Positions 47,501 through 58,819 of a stretch of DNA of 64,000 nucleotides are shown here, one piece after another (position 1 is the stretch's first letter; each line of letters opens with the position of its first letter). The DNA comes from Pseudomonas sp. BN411. GTDB taxonomy: Bacteria > Pseudomonadota > Gammaproteobacteria > Pseudomonadales > Pseudomonadaceae. Both the position numbers and the translations under genes were made by a program. The notes under the pieces were generated by a model. The model worked only from the letters and a program-made list of their open reading frames with translations, was not told the origin of the DNA and made no database searches. The DNA is taken from NCBI RefSeq assembly GCF_029871235.1, contig NZ_SSOM01000082.1:1-64000 (forward strand), given 5' to 3'.

Positions 47501-47626
47501 CACCGCCAGGAGGCATCCGTAATCCCGTTGTCCCGCAGTGCCCGATTCACCGTTTGACGGAAAGGCCATGGCAGCTTCAGGTCAGGGGCCTCCTGAAAAC
47601 GAGAATGTGTTGTTGAGGGTGCTGTT

Positions 47627-48883
47627 ATGAGTGAAACCAGGGTCCAGTCTTATCAGGATCAGGTTGGGGCGGAGCCAGTCGATTCGTCGGGGCTGGCGGT
47701 CCATCGGCTGAGCTTCCTTGAAGCGGTCGCCATGATCGTAGGCACCAATATTGGGGCAGGCGTGCTCTCCATGGCCTATGCCAGCCGCAAGGCCGGCTTC
47801 ATGCCCTTGCTGCTGTGGCTCGCGGTGGCGGGCGTGTTCACCACCATTTCCATGCTGTATGTGTCAGAAACCGCACTGCGGACCCGTACCCACAACCAAC
47901 TGAGCGGTCTTGCACAGCGCTACGTGGGGTCGTTCGGTGCCTGGGCGATTTTCCTTTCGGTTGCGGTCAACAGCATCGGTGCCCTGATCGCCTATATGAG
48001 CGGCAGTGGCAAGATCCTCAGTGCCTTCCTTGGTATCAGCCCGGCGCTCGGTAGCGTGCTGTTCTTCCTGCCGGCGGCGCTGGTGCTCTATCTCGGTCTG
48101 GGCGCGATCGGCAAGGGCGAAAAATTCATCAGTATCGGCATGGTCAGCATGATCGTCGTGCTGGTGGTCGCGACCCTGGTCAACGAGAACACCGACGTCG
48201 CCCGCCTGCTGGAAGGTGACTGGATCTACATGGTTCCGGTATTCAACATCGCGGTGTTCTGCTTCTCCGCGCAGTACATAGTCCCGGAGATGGCCCGTGG
48301 CTTCAGCCATGCTCCGTCGCAACTGCCCAAGGCAGTGATCACAGGCATGCTGGTGACCTTCTGCCTGCTGGCGATCGTGCCCATGTCAGTGATTTCCCTG
48401 AACGGGCTGGAAAACCAGACCGAAGTCGCCACGCTGGCGTGGGGCCAGGCGCTGGGACAGTGGGCGTTCTACACCGCCAACACCTTCGCCCTCTGCGCCA
48501 TGCTGACCTCCTACTGGGGGCTGGGTGGCAGCTTCCTGACCAACATCTTCGACAAGTTCCACAAGCTCGGCCCGGAGCACCAGCCGAAGACCCGCCTGCT
48601 GGTACTCGGAATCGTGTGCGTGCCGCCCTTCCTGCTGGCTTACAGCGGCATGGTCGGGTTCGTTAATGCGCTGTACTTCGCCGGTGCCTTCAGTGGCGTG
48701 ATCCTGTCCATCATGCCGATCCTCATGCTGCGATCCGCCCGTCGCCATGGCGATCTGCAACCGGCCTGGCAGTGTGGCTGGATCGCCCATCCGCTGATCC
48801 AGGTGTTCATTGTGATGATCTACCTGGCCAGCGCCGCCTATGCCATCTGCAGCGCGCTGAACCTGCTGCCGTCCGGCTGGTGA
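47627..48883 (+). CDS. Aromatic amino-acid permease (HAAAP family)
   Basis: 418 residues with 11 hydrophobic segments. The family signature VGTNIGAGVLSMAYASRKAGF occurs in the first helix (~residues 38-58), with AVNSIGALIAYMSGSGKILS and FCFSAQYIVPEMARG further on. HAAAP carriers (Mtr, TyrP, TnaB) import tryptophan or tyrosine with protons. A terminator follows at 48896-48925. In P. aeruginosa a comparable permease occupies this position between tadA and mltF. Confidence 0.88.
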   Translation: MSETRVQSYQDQVGAEPVDSSGLAVHRLSFLEAVAMIVGTNIGAGVLSMAYASRKAGFMPLLLWLAVAGVFTTISMLYVSETALRTRTHNQLSGLAQRYVGSFGAWAIFLSVAVNSIGALIAYMSGSGKILSAFLGISPALGSVLFFLPAALVLYLGLGAIGKGEKFISIGMVSMIVVLVVATLVNENTDVARLLEGDWIYMVPVFNIAVFCFSAQYIVPEMARGFSHAPSQLPKAVITGMLVTFCLLAIVPMSVISLNGLENQTEVATLAWGQALGQWAFYTANTFALCAMLTSYWGLGGSFLTNIFDKFHKLGPEHQPKTRLLVLGIVCVPPFLLAYSGMVGFVNALYFAGAFSGVILSIMPILMLRSARRHGDLQPAWQCGWIAHPLIQVFIVMIYLASAAYAICSALNLLPSGW

Positions 48884-48895
48884 TCGCCTGAAATG

Positions 48896-48925
48896 AAAAA
48901 GCCCGCTTCGATGCGGGCTTTTTTG
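48896..48925. terminator. Bidirectional terminator
   Basis: AAAAAGCCCGC-TTCGAT-GCGGGCTTTTTT serves the convergent permease and mltF genes. Confidence 0.9.
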
Positions 48926-48941
48926 TGGCCGGAATGACGGC

Positions 48942-50471
<1,530 letters not shown>

Positions 50472-50571
50472 TCAGGCGACACGAGGCACCTTCAGAGGTG
50501 CCGGAATGCGGCGCTTTGCGCTAGAATGCACGGCCTCCAAGCACACCCCTTCCCCAGAGGCTGTCCCGAAG

Positions 50572-53500
50572 ATGTTGATCCTGCGCGGTGCTCCCGCCCT
50601 TTCCGCTTTTCGCCACGGCAAACTGCTCGAGCAATTGACCCAAAAGGTCCCCGCCGTCAGCGGACTTTACGCCGAGTTCACCCACTTCGCCGAAGTGACT
50701 GGCGTACTCAGCGGGGAGGAAGAGCAAGTACTGGCCCGCCTGCTCAAGTACGGCCCCAGCGTTCCGGTGCAGGAGCCCCGCGGCCGCCTGTTCCTGGTGG
50801 TACCGCGTTTCGGCACCATCTCGCCCTGGTCGAGCAAGGCCACCGACATCGCCCGCAATTGCGGCCTGGCCAAGATCGAGCGCCTGGAGCGCGGTATCGC
50901 CTACTACGTGGCCGGCGAGATCAGCGATGCCGACGCACAACTCGTCGCCAGCACCCTGCATGACCGCATGACCCAACTGGTGCTGGCCGGCCAGGAAGAG
51001 GCCGCCGGCCTGTTCAGCCACGCCCAGCCCAAGCCGCTGACCGCCGTGGACATCCTCGGTGGCGGCCGCGCTGCCCTGGAGAAGGCCAACGTCGAACTGG
51101 GCCTGGCGCTTGCCGAAGACGAAATCGACTACCTGGTGAAGAGCTTCAACGACCTGGGCCGCAACCCCCACGACGTCGAGCTGATGATGTTCGCCCAGGC
51201 GAACTCCGAGCACTGCCGCCACAAGATCTTCAACGCCAGCTGGGACATTGACGGCCAGGCACAGGAGAAGAGCCTGTTCGGCATGATCAAGAACACCTAC
51301 GAGATGAACCGTGAAGGCGTACTGTCCGCGTACAAGGACAACGCTTCGGTGATCGTGGGCTCCACCGCCGGCCGCTTCTTCCCGAACCCGGCGACCCGTC
51401 AGTACGGCGCCACCCAGGAGCCCGTGCACATCCTGATGAAGGTGGAAACCCACAACCACCCGACCGCCATCGCTCCGTTCCCCGGCGCCTCCACCGGCTC
51501 CGGCGGCGAGATCCGCGACGAAGGCGCCACCGGCCGTGGTGCCAAGCCCAAGGCTGGCCTGACCGGTTTCACCGTTTCCAACCTGCAGATCCCCGGCTTC
51601 GAACAGCCCTGGGAAAAGCCCTACGGCAAGCCCGAGCGCATCGTCACCCCGCTGGACATCATGATCGAAGGCCCGCTGGGCGGCGCCGCGTTCAACAACG
51701 AGTTCGGCCGTCCGGCCCTGACTGGCTACTTCCGTACCTTCGAGCAGGCCATCGATACCCCCCACGGTGAAGAAGTGCGCGGCTACCACAAGCCGATCAT
51801 GCTCGCCGGCGGCATGGGCAACATCCGCGCCGAGCACGTGCAGAAGGGCGAAATCTCCATCGGCGCCAAGCTGATCGTTCTCGGCGGCCCGGCCATGCTC
51901 ATCGGCCTGGGCGGTGGCGCAGCTTCCTCCATGGCCACCGGTGCCAGCTCCGCCGACCTGGACTTCGCTTCCGTACAGCGTGACAACCCGGAAATGGAAC
52001 GTCGCTGCCAGGAAGTGATCGACCGCTGCTGGCAGATGGGTTCGGAAAACCCCATCAAGTTCATCCACGACGTGGGTGCCGGCGGCATCTCCAACGCCCT
52101 GCCGGAACTGATCAACGACGGTGGTCGCGGTGGCCGTTTCGAACTGCGCGCCGTGCCCAACGACGAGCCGGGCATGAGCCCGCTGGAAATCTGGTGCAAC
52201 GAGTCCCAGGAGCGTTACGTGCTCTCCGTGGACGCTGCTGACTTCGAGCGTTTCAAGGCCATCTGCGAACGCGAGCGCTGCCCGTTCGCCGTGGTCGGCG
52301 AGGCTATCGAAGAGCCTCACCTCACCGTGGCCGACAGCCATTTCGGCAACAAGCCGGTGGACATGCCGCTGGAAGTCCTGCTCGGCAAGCCGCCGCGCAT
52401 GCACCGCTCCGTCAGCCGCGAGGCTGAGCTGGGCGATGACTTCGCCGCCGCCGAACTGGACATCGAGGAAGCCGTCAGCCGTGTGCTGCACCACCCGGCC
52501 GTTGCCAGCAAGAACTTCCTGATCACCATCGGTGACCGCACCATCACCGGCCTGGTGGCCCGCGACCAGATGGTCGGCCCCTGGCAGGTCCCGGTGGCCG
52601 ATTGCGCCGTCACCGCCACCAGCTTCGACGTCTACACCGGCGAAGCCATGGCCATGGGTGAGCGCACTCCGCTGGCCCTGCTGAATGCGCCGGCATCCGG
52701 CCGCATGGCCGTGGGTGAAACCATCACCAACCTGGCTGCCTCGAAGATCGAGAAGCTTGGCGATATCAAGCTCTCCGCCAACTGGATGGCCGCTGCCGGT
52801 CACCCGGGCGAAGACGCTCGCCTGTACGACACCGTCAAGGCTGTGGGCATGGAACTGTGCCCGGCGCTGGGCATCACCATCCCGGTGGGCAAGGACTCCA
52901 TGTCCATGAAGACCCGCTGGCAGGATGAAGGCGCGGACAAGTCCGTCACCTCGCCGCTGTCGCTGATCGTCACCGGTTTCGCGCCGGTTACCGACGTGCG
53001 CAAGACCCTGACCCCGCAGCTGCGCCTGGACAAGGGCGAAACCGACCTGATCCTGGTCGACCTCGGCCGTGGCCAGAACCGCATGGGCGGCTCCATCCTC
53101 GCGCAGGTCTACAGCAAGATCGGCCAGCAGGTACCGGACGTTGATGACGCCGAAGACCTGAAAGCCTTCTTCGCCGTGATCCAGGGCCTGAACGCCGATG
53201 GCCACCTGCTGGCCTATCACGACCGTTCCGACGGCGGCCTGCTGGCCACCGTGCTGGAAATGGCCTTTGCCGGTCACTGCGGCCTGGACCTCTACCTCGA
53301 CGCCCTGGCCGACAACCGTGAAGGCCTGACCTCCGTCCTGTTCAACGAAGAACTGGGTGCGGTCATCCAGGTTCGCCAGGACGCCACGCCGGAAGTGCTG
53401 GCCCAGTTCAGCGCCGCCGGCCTCGGTGATTGCGTTGCCGTCATCGGCCAGCCGTTCAATGGCGCCAACGTCGCCATCAGCTTCAATGGCGAAGCCGTGT

Positions 53501-54468
53501 TCGGCGGCGAGCGCCGCATGCTGCAGCGCCAGTGGTCCGAGACCAGCTACAAGATTCAGCGTCTGCGTGACAACGCCGACTGCGCCGACCAGGAGTTCGA
53601 CGCACTGCTGGAAGAAGACACCCCCGGCCTGTCCGTCAAGCTCAGCTTCGACGTCAACCAGGACATCGCCGCGCCCTACATCAAGAAGGGCGTGCGTCCG
53701 CAGGTGGCGATCCTCCGCGAGCAGGGCGTGAACGGCCAGGTGGAAATGGCTGCCGCCTTCGACCGCGCCGGCTTCTCTGCCATCGACGTGCACATGAGCG
53801 ACATCCTTGCCGGTCGCGTCAGCCTGGAAGACTTCAAGGGCCTGGTGGCCTGCGGTGGCTTCTCCTACGGCGACGTGCTTGGTGCCGGTGAAGGCTGGGC
53901 CAAGTCGATCCTGTTCAACACCCGTGCCCGTGAAGGCTTCCAGGCCTTCTTCGAGCGCAAGGACAGCTTTGCCCTGGGCGTGTGCAACGGTTGCCAGATG
54001 ATGTCCAACCTGCACGAGCTGATTCCCGGCACCGAGTTCTGGCCGCACTTCGTGCGTAACCGCTCGGAGCAGTTCGAAGCCCGTGTGGCCATGGTCCAGG
54101 TGCAGGAGTCGTCCTCGATCTTCCTGCGTGGCATGGCCGGCTCGCGCATGCCGATCGCTATCGCCCACGGCGAAGGCCATGCCGAGTTCGAGAGCGAAGA
54201 GGCGCTGCTGGAAGCCGACCTGTCCGGTTGTGTCTCCATGCGCTTCGTCGATACCCACGGCAAGGTCACCGAGACCTACCCGGCCAACCCGAACGGTTCG
54301 CCCCGTGGCATCACCGGTCTCACCAGCCGCGACGGCCGTGTGACCATCATGATGCCGCACCCGGAGCGCGTGTTCCGCGCCGTGCAGAACTCCTGGCGCC
54401 CGGACGAGTGGCAGGAAGACGGCGGCTGGATGCGTATGTTCCGCAACGCCCGCGTCTGGGTGGATTAA
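50572..54468 (+). CDS. purL: Phosphoribosylformylglycinamidine synthase
   Basis: 1298 residues from [18 protein letters not shown], the large one-piece PurL of gammaproteobacteria. The N-terminal PurS-like domain and linker are followed by two AIR-synthase-like domains ([57 protein letters not shown]) and the C-terminal class-I amidotransferase with the nucleophile Cys in [10 protein letters not shown] and HGEGHAEF. It makes FGAM from FGAR with glutamine and ATP in purine synthesis. The open frame extends far upstream to 50149, but only the ATG at 50572 fits the family. Long frames on the opposite strand are shadows. Confidence 0.97.
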   Translation: MLILRGAPALSAFRHGKLLEQLTQKVPAVSGLYAEFTHFAEVTGVLSGEEEQVLARLLKYGPSVPVQEPRGRLFLVVPRFGTISPWSSKATDIARNCGLAKIERLERGIAYYVAGEISDADAQLVASTLHDRMTQLVLAGQEEAAGLFSHAQPKPLTAVDILGGGRAALEKANVELGLALAEDEIDYLVKSFNDLGRNPHDVELMMFAQANSEHCRHKIFNASWDIDGQAQEKSLFGMIKNTYEMNREGVLSAYKDNASVIVGSTAGRFFPNPATRQYGATQEPVHILMKVETHNHPTAIAPFPGASTGSGGEIRDEGATGRGAKPKAGLTGFTVSNLQIPGFEQPWEKPYGKPERIVTPLDIMIEGPLGGAAFNNEFGRPALTGYFRTFEQAIDTPHGEEVRGYHKPIMLAGGMGNIRAEHVQKGEISIGAKLIVLGGPAMLIGLGGGAASSMATGASSADLDFASVQRDNPEMERRCQEVIDRCWQMGSENPIKFIHDVGAGGISNALPELINDGGRGGRFELRAVPNDEPGMSPLEIWCNESQERYVLSVDAADFERFKAICERERCPFAVVGEAIEEPHLTVADSHFGNKPVDMPLEVLLGKPPRMHRSVSREAELGDDFAAAELDIEEAVSRVLHHPAVASKNFLITIGDRTITGLVARDQMVGPWQVPVADCAVTATSFDVYTGEAMAMGERTPLALLNAPASGRMAVGETITNLAASKIEKLGDIKLSANWMAAAGHPGEDARLYDTVKAVGMELCPALGITIPVGKDSMSMKTRWQDEGADKSVTSPLSLIVTGFAPVTDVRKTLTPQLRLDKGETDLILVDLGRGQNRMGGSILAQVYSKIGQQVPDVDDAEDLKAFFAVIQGLNADGHLLAYHDRSDGGLLATVLEMAFAGHCGLDLYLDALADNREGLTSVLFNEELGAVIQVRQDATPEVLAQFSAAGLGDCVAVIGQPFNGANVAISFNGEAVFGGERRMLQRQWSETSYKIQRLRDNADCADQEFDALLEEDTPGLSVKLSFDVNQDIAAPYIKKGVRPQVAILREQGVNGQVEMAAAFDRAGFSAIDVHMSDILAGRVSLEDFKGLVACGGFSYGDVLGAGEGWAKSILFNTRAREGFQAFFERKDSFALGVCNGCQMMSNLHELIPGTEFWPHFVRNRSEQFEARVAMVQVQESSSIFLRGMAGSRMPIAIAHGEGHAEFESEEALLEADLSGCVSMRFVDTHGKVTETYPANPNGSPRGITGLTSRDGRVTIMMPHPERVFRAVQNSWRPDEWQEDGGWMRMFRNARVWVD

Positions 54469-54476
54469 AAGCGGCC

Positions 54477-54712
54477 GAAGGCCATCTGATGGCCCTCTCC
54501 CCCTGGGGAGAGGGTGCCCGAAGGGCGGGAGAGGGTGGTTCCCGCCCGCTCGGGACACCCAAGGCCGAAGGCCATCTGATGACCCTCTCCCTTCTGGGGC
54601 TCATCGGCACGTCTTTGGAAGCACTGCTTCCAGTGCCGATGAGCGCCTGAGCGCGAAGCGATCAGGCCGGGGCGCAGAGCGGGGTGCCCGAAGGGCGGGA
54701 GAGGGTTGTTTC
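54477..54712. repeat. Duplicated intergenic repeat
   Basis: GAAGGCCATCTGATG[G/A]CCCTCTCCC occurs at about 54478 and 54566; GTGCCCGAAGGGCGGGAGAGGGT[G/T]GTT occurs at about 54511 and 54686. They look like decayed tandem copies of a Pseudomonas intergenic repeat rich in CCCTCTCCC/GGGAGAGGG hairpins, as also seen at 59684-59802. Confidence 0.7.
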
Positions 54713-54752
54713 AGCCATCTCCTAGTAATTGGCCCACTCGGACATCGACAGT

Positions 54753-54788
54753 AAAAGGCGGGAGAAGGCACTCTTCTCCCGCCTTTTT
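54753..54788. terminator. Rho-independent terminator
   Basis: AAAAGGCGGGAGAA-GGCACTC-TTCTCCCGCCTTTTT; symmetrical, so it can act on both strands. It lies far behind purL and just before the CDGSH gene. Confidence 0.85.
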
Positions 54789-54806
54789 CGTTTCCGAGCC
54801 GCGCCC

Positions 54807-55067
54807 ATGCCGGACCCGATCCTTCCTGAAGTCCGCCTGCTGCAACCCGGCGATCAATGTCGCCTTTGCCGTTGCGGCCGTTCGGAACGATTGCCCGATT
54901 GCCCGCCCGACTGCGCCGACGGCTTCAGCCTGACCGCCCGCCGCGAACAGCGCCTGCTGCTCTGTCGTTGCGGCCAGTCCGCGAGGCTGCCCTGGTGCGA
55001 TGGCAGCCACAGCCCGCCTACCCCCAGCCTTGGCCAGCGTTGGCGGCGCTTCTGGAAAGGTGAGTAG
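54807..55067 (+). CDS. CDGSH-type iron-sulfur protein
   Basis: 86 residues from MPDPILPEVRLLQPGD. Two CDGSH-like modules: CRLCRCGRSERLPDCPPDC (degenerate, lacking the final GSH) and LLLCRCGQSARLPWCDGSH with full C-x-C-..-C-D-G-S-H ligands. Such small proteins bind one or two [2Fe-2S] clusters through 3 Cys/1 His and take part in redox or cluster transfer. No good ribosome-binding site was seen; an open frame reaches 54729 but would run through the terminator. Confidence 0.78.
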   Translation: MPDPILPEVRLLQPGDQCRLCRCGRSERLPDCPPDCADGFSLTARREQRLLLCRCGQSARLPWCDGSHSPPTPSLGQRWRRFWKGE

Positions 55068-55223
55068 GGCTTCACCTTTATCGCCAGATGCACTTTCCCG
55101 TGGAGAACGCTTTTGCGCACCATGGGTCCAACTCGCGTATGTGAACAGGGCCTCGGTAAAATGGCGTCAAAGTGCCATCATTGCTGGGTATGAACCCGTC
55201 GTTGGATCCACGCGGAGAACCCG

Positions 55224-55541
55224 ATGTACAAGCTGTGTTTCTACGTTCCGGAGAGCCATCTGGAACCTGTGAAAAAAGCCATTTTCGCAGCGGGCGGGGG
55301 GCGCATCGGTGCCTATGACAGCTGCTGCTGGCAGGCGCTCGGGCAGGGTCAATTCCGTCCGCTCGAGGGCAGCAGTCCCTACCTGGGCCAGACCGGCACC
55401 GTCGAGCATGTAGCCGAATGGAAGGTGGAAATGGTCGTCGCCGACGAACTGATCCACGAAGCGGTCAAGGCTCTGAAGAAGGCCCATCCCTACGAGACTC
55501 CGGCTTTCGAGGTCTGGCGCCTCTCCGACCTGGTGTTCTGA
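55224..55541 (+). CDS. NIF3/CutA-like protein (YqfO C-terminal type)
   Basis: 105 residues: MYKLCFYVPESHLEPVKKAI at the start, GAYDSCCWQALGQGQFRPLEGSSPY in the middle and HPYETPAFEVWRL at the end. This is the stand-alone PII/CutA-like insert domain of NIF3/YqfO proteins. Trimer formation and metal binding are usual for the fold; the cell role is unknown. The convergent AraC gene ends 1 bp after it. Confidence 0.85.
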   Translation: MYKLCFYVPESHLEPVKKAIFAAGGGRIGAYDSCCWQALGQGQFRPLEGSSPYLGQTGTVEHVAEWKVEMVVADELIHEAVKALKKAHPYETPAFEVWRLSDLVF

Positions 55542-56414
55542 TCAGCGAAACGCCGCGCGGTAGGCCCCCGGCGTAGCGCCCACCGCCGCGCGGAAGCGAT
55601 TGCTGAAGTGACTGGCACTGGCAAAGCCGCAGGCCAGGGCGATTTCTCCAAGGGGCAACTCGCCATCGCGCAACAATTTGCGCGCCCGCTCCAGCCGGCG
55701 CGCCAGCACGTACTGGTGCGGCGGCATGCCGAAGCTCTCGCGAAACATCCGCGCGAAGTGATATTCCGACAGCGCCGCAAAGGTCGCCAGTTCGCCCAGG
55801 CTGATCGGCTCGGCCAGGCGATTCTCAATGTACTCCATGAGGCGCCGGCGCAGCACCGGTGCCAGTCCCCCTTTCAGGCGCAGGCCATCCCGCATCCCGA
55901 CCTGGGTCAGCAGGCTGTGGTGGATCATGTCGTGGGCCAGGCTGGTCGCCCGCAGGCGTTCGGCGGGCTCATCCCAGTCCAGGGTGATCAGCTGGCGGAA
56001 GTTCCGCGCCTGCTGCGGATCGTCGAGGAAGGTGCGTTCGCGCAGCTGCAATTCACGGGGTTCCCGATCCAGCAAGGTGACCGCGGCCTGGGCGAAGTGC
56101 TCGGCGCTGAAGTAGAGGTGTGCCAGGCGGATTTCACCGTTGATCACCCATGAGGATTCATGCCCGGCGGGAAGGATGCACAGCTTGTCCGGCGCGCCCT
56201 TGGTATCCGGACGCTCGCGGCGGAAGGTGCCGGTGCCGCCCGCCAGGTAGCAGGACAGCGTGTGCACCTTCGGCCCCTGGTAGTCCCGGGCGTCGTGGTG
56301 GTTGCTCCAGAGTGCCGCGCCCAGGCCATCGCCCAGCTCCGCGCAATGCTCCAGGCGAGCGTTGGGCGAACTGCTGAGGGACTGGAATACCTGGTTCTGT
56401 TCGAGCAGGGACAT
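55542..56414 (-). CDS. AraC-family transcriptional regulator
   Basis: 290 residues from MSLLEQNQVFQSLSSS. The N-terminal half is a cupin-like sensing part; the C-terminal double helix-turn-helix is RLMEYIENRLAEPISLGELATFAALSEYHFARMF and LGEIALACGFASASHFSNRFRAAVGATPGAYR (split across residues ~195-288). It is divergent from the EamA transporter gene at 56563 and probably controls it or itself. An in-frame extension to 56558 overlaps the divergent promoter and is unlikely. Confidence 0.88.
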   Translation of the reverse strand: MSLLEQNQVFQSLSSSPNARLEHCAELGDGLGAALWSNHHDARDYQGPKVHTLSCYLAGGTGTFRRERPDTKGAPDKLCILPAGHESSWVINGEIRLAHLYFSAEHFAQAAVTLLDREPRELQLRERTFLDDPQQARNFRQLITLDWDEPAERLRATSLAHDMIHHSLLTQVGMRDGLRLKGGLAPVLRRRLMEYIENRLAEPISLGELATFAALSEYHFARMFRESFGMPPHQYVLARRLERARKLLRDGELPLGEIALACGFASASHFSNRFRAAVGATPGAYRAAFR

Positions 56415-56562
56415 GGGCAGGGCCGGCCGGTTGGCGAATGGGGTCCATGCTAACGCGCGTGGATTCGCGCGGGCAGTCTCCCGACGAGATAAGCGCAAGT
56501 TTGTGCAAGCGGGGCAGAGGGGGCGAGCGGAGACTGGCTCCATCGAAACCGGAGTCACCGTG

Positions 56563-57468
56563 ATGAACCTGTCCCTCTATCTGCTCACCGTCCTGATCTG
56601 GGGCACCACCTGGATCGCCATCAAGCTGCAGATGGGCAGCGTCGCCATTCCCGCCTCCATCGCCTACCGCTTTGCCCTGGCCGCCGCCGTGCTCTTCGCC
56701 ATCCTGCTGCTCAGCCGCCGCCTGCAGAAGCTCGACAGCCGCGCCCAGATGATCTGCCTGGCCCAGGGCCTGTGCCTGTTCTGCGTCAACTTCATGTGCT
56801 TCTACACCGCCAGCCAGTGGATCCCCAGCGGCCTGATCGCCGTGGTGTTCTCGACCGCCACCCTGTGGAACGCCCTCAATGCACGCATCTTCTTCGGCCA
56901 GCGCATCGCGCCCAACGTGCTCGCCGGTGGCGGCCTCGGCCTTCTCGGCCTGGGGCTGCTGTTCTGGCCGGAGCTCTCGCACCACAGCGCCAGCCGTGAA
57001 ACTTTCATCGGCCTGGGGTTGGCCCTGCTGGGCACCCTGTGTTTCTCCGCCGGCAACATGCTCTCCAGCCTGCAGCAGAAGGCCGGTCTCAAGCCGCTTA
57101 CCACCAATGCCTGGGGCATGCTCTACGGCGCCCTGATGCTCAGCGCCTGGTGCCTGGTCAGTGGCACGTCGTTCGACATGGAATGGAACACCCGCTACAT
57201 CGGTTCGCTGCTCTACCTGGCCATTCCCGGCTCGGTGATCGGCTTCACCGCCTACCTGACCCTGGTGGGCCGCATGGGGCCGGAACGCGCCGCCTACTGC
57301 ACCGTGCTGTTCCCGGTGGTGGCGCTGAACATCTCGGCCTTCGTCGAGGGCTACCAGTGGACCCTGCCAGCGCTGTTCGGCCTGGCCCTGGTAATGGCCG
57401 GCAACGTACTGGTGTTCCGCAAGCCCAAGCCGGCCATGCCTGCCACTGCCACGGCGGGCCGCGTATGA
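56563..57468 (+). CDS. EamA/DMT-family transporter
   Basis: 301 residues with ten hydrophobic helices in two EamA repeats: LYLLTVLIWGTTWIAIKLQ starts repeat 1 and LGTLCFSAGNMLSSLQQKAG starts repeat 2. DMT exporters of this type extrude amino acids or metabolites. GGAGTCACCGTG precedes the ATG. The stop overlaps the start of the cupin gene (ATGA), so both are translated together. The divergent AraC protein is the likely regulator. Confidence 0.9.
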   Translation: MNLSLYLLTVLIWGTTWIAIKLQMGSVAIPASIAYRFALAAAVLFAILLLSRRLQKLDSRAQMICLAQGLCLFCVNFMCFYTASQWIPSGLIAVVFSTATLWNALNARIFFGQRIAPNVLAGGGLGLLGLGLLFWPELSHHSASRETFIGLGLALLGTLCFSAGNMLSSLQQKAGLKPLTTNAWGMLYGALMLSAWCLVSGTSFDMEWNTRYIGSLLYLAIPGSVIGFTAYLTLVGRMGPERAAYCTVLFPVVALNISAFVEGYQWTLPALFGLALVMAGNVLVFRKPKPAMPATATAGRV

Positions 57469-57785
57469 GCGCCGGGCAAGTGGTGCGCAGCCGCGATTTC
57501 ATTGCGGACAGAGCCTGGGGCGCGCTGGACATCGCCAACCTCGACGGCACCACGGTGCGCCTGCACTGGACCGACCAGCCCTACATCTGGCACGTCAACG
57601 ATGGCCAGGAGGTTTTCGTGGTGCTGGATGGCGAGGTGGAAATGCGCTACCGGGACGCGGGAGAAGAACATCGGGTCCAGCTGGGCGTGGGGGATATCTT
57701 CTACGCCGGAATCGGCTGCGAGCATGTCGCCCATCCCAAGGGAGCGGCACGCATTCTGGTGATCGAGAAGGAGGGCAGTGTCTAG
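57465..57785 (+). CDS. Small cupin-domain protein
   Basis: 106 residues, MSAGQVVRSRDFIADRAWG. The single cupin barrel has WHVNDGQEVFVVLDGEVEMRY (metal His and Glu) and GIGCEHVAHPKGAARILVIE. It could bind a metal or small molecule. Coupled to the EamA transporter by a 4-bp overlap, which implies a shared substrate. Confidence 0.82.
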   Translation: MSAGQVVRSRDFIADRAWGALDIANLDGTTVRLHWTDQPYIWHVNDGQEVFVVLDGEVEMRYRDAGEEHRVQLGVGDIFYAGIGCEHVAHPKGAARILVIEKEGSV

Positions 57786-57792
57786 TCCGACT

Positions 57793-58329
57793 TCAACCGT
57801 TGAGAGGATGGCTCAGGTAGAGCGCGACCTCTTCAGGCGCCACCTCGGTCGGGTCGTAGAGCATGGTGTTGAGGCCGCAGAAGGTGAAGCCGGCGCGTTG
57901 GTAGAAGCCGATGGCCGGGTGGTTGCTGGTCTGGGTTTCCAGCCACAGGCAGCGCATTGCCTGGCTGCGTGCGTAGGTCATGGCACCGCCCAGGAGCGCC
58001 CGGCCGATTCCCTGGCCCTGGTGATTTGGTGCCACGAACAGCGCGCTCAATTCGGCGCTGCGGTTCCAGGGCACCAGGCGCACGCAGGCGAAACCGGCCA
58101 GGCTGCCGTCGCGGGCCTCGGCGGCCAGGGCGAAGTCGGCATCGGCCACGTCATCGGGGAAGCCCCTGGCGTCATAGGCCTTGTGGAAGGGCTCGGGCAG
58201 CGCTTCCTCCACCAGCCGCAGGGCCAGGCCATCGGCCTCGACCCGCCAGATATGGGACGTGCAGTAGGAGGCATCGAATGCGGCGAGCCGGTCGCTGTCG
58301 GCCGGTACGCGAAGGGGACGGTAGTTCAT
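57793..58329 (-). CDS. GNAT-family N-acetyltransferase
   Basis: 178 residues from MNYRPLRVPADSDRL. The acetyl-CoA loop is ALFVAPNHQGQGIGRALLGGAM (~residues 95-115) and the C-terminal motif is LETQTSNHPAIGFYQRAGFTFCG, both typical of GNAT enzymes. The substrate is unknown. I chose 58329 because AAGGA lies 8 nt upstream; the Met at 58338 has no room for a ribosome-binding site. Confidence 0.87.
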   Translation of the reverse strand: MNYRPLRVPADSDRLAAFDASYCTSHIWRVEADGLALRLVEEALPEPFHKAYDARGFPDDVADADFALAAEARDGSLAGFACVRLVPWNRSAELSALFVAPNHQGQGIGRALLGGAMTYARSQAMRCLWLETQTSNHPAIGFYQRAGFTFCGLNTMLYDPTEVAPEEVALYLSHPLNG

Positions 58330-58350
58330 CGTGGACATCCTTGTGGGGCG

Positions 58351-58719
58351 TCAGCGGAATCTCGCGAACACCCGTTCCGACAGTAGCAATGCGGCCATTA
58401 CCGGATAGCAGAGGTAATGCACCAGCAACAGCAGGACGCCCATGGGGCTGGGAGTGTCCTGCAAGGTCATCATCGCCAGCAGTCCTAGGTATAGCAGCCC
58501 GAGCAGGCCGCCGTAGCCAAGGACGATGCGCCAGCGCTCGCCCGGTTCCGGTGCGCGGTGCTGGATGAAGCGGAAGGCCAGGGCCAGCAGGGCGGCCGTG
58601 GCGGCGGCGATCAGCAGGGTGGCGAAAATGCCGCCAACTTTGGCGAAGCTGCGCAAGAGCAGGTTCAGGACGATGGTCAGGGCCACGCCGCCGACGGCGT
58701 AGCGCATGGGGAGCGACAT
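58351..58719 (-). CDS. Small integral membrane protein
   Basis: 122 residues from MSLPMRYAVGGVALT with GAGGAACCACC upstream. Four hydrophobic helices: AVGGVALTIVLNLLL, GIFATLLIAAATAALLALAF, VLGYGGLLGLLYLGLLAMM, GVLLLLVHYLCYPVMAALLL. No family recognised. It lies directly upstream of the GNAT gene on the same strand. Confidence 0.75.
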   Translation of the reverse strand: MSLPMRYAVGGVALTIVLNLLLRSFAKVGGIFATLLIAAATAALLALAFRFIQHRAPEPGERWRIVLGYGGLLGLLYLGLLAMMTLQDTPSPMGVLLLLVHYLCYPVMAALLLSERVFARFR

Positions 58720-58819
58720 GGTGGTTCCTCGGGACCGGGACGGGGATAACTCTAGCTGAGAGGCCATGAACGCACGTCGCGTTGGGCCTCGCTGCGCTCG
58801 GCGCCAACCTACGGGGGCG

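Larger units (their letters stand above)
54469..54806. other. Repeat-rich region after purL
   Basis: Contains the imperfect repeats at 54477-54712 and a terminator. It also contains GGCTCATCGGCAC ... GTGCCGATGAGCGCC, an inverted repeat around 54598-54650. No gene. Confidence 0.6.

Noticed and set aside
50521-54558. Reverse-strand open frame of over 1300 codons opposite purL
   Set aside because: It mirrors purL, is rich in His, Gly, Val and Asp as expected for antisense of high-GC genes, and has no recognisable domain.
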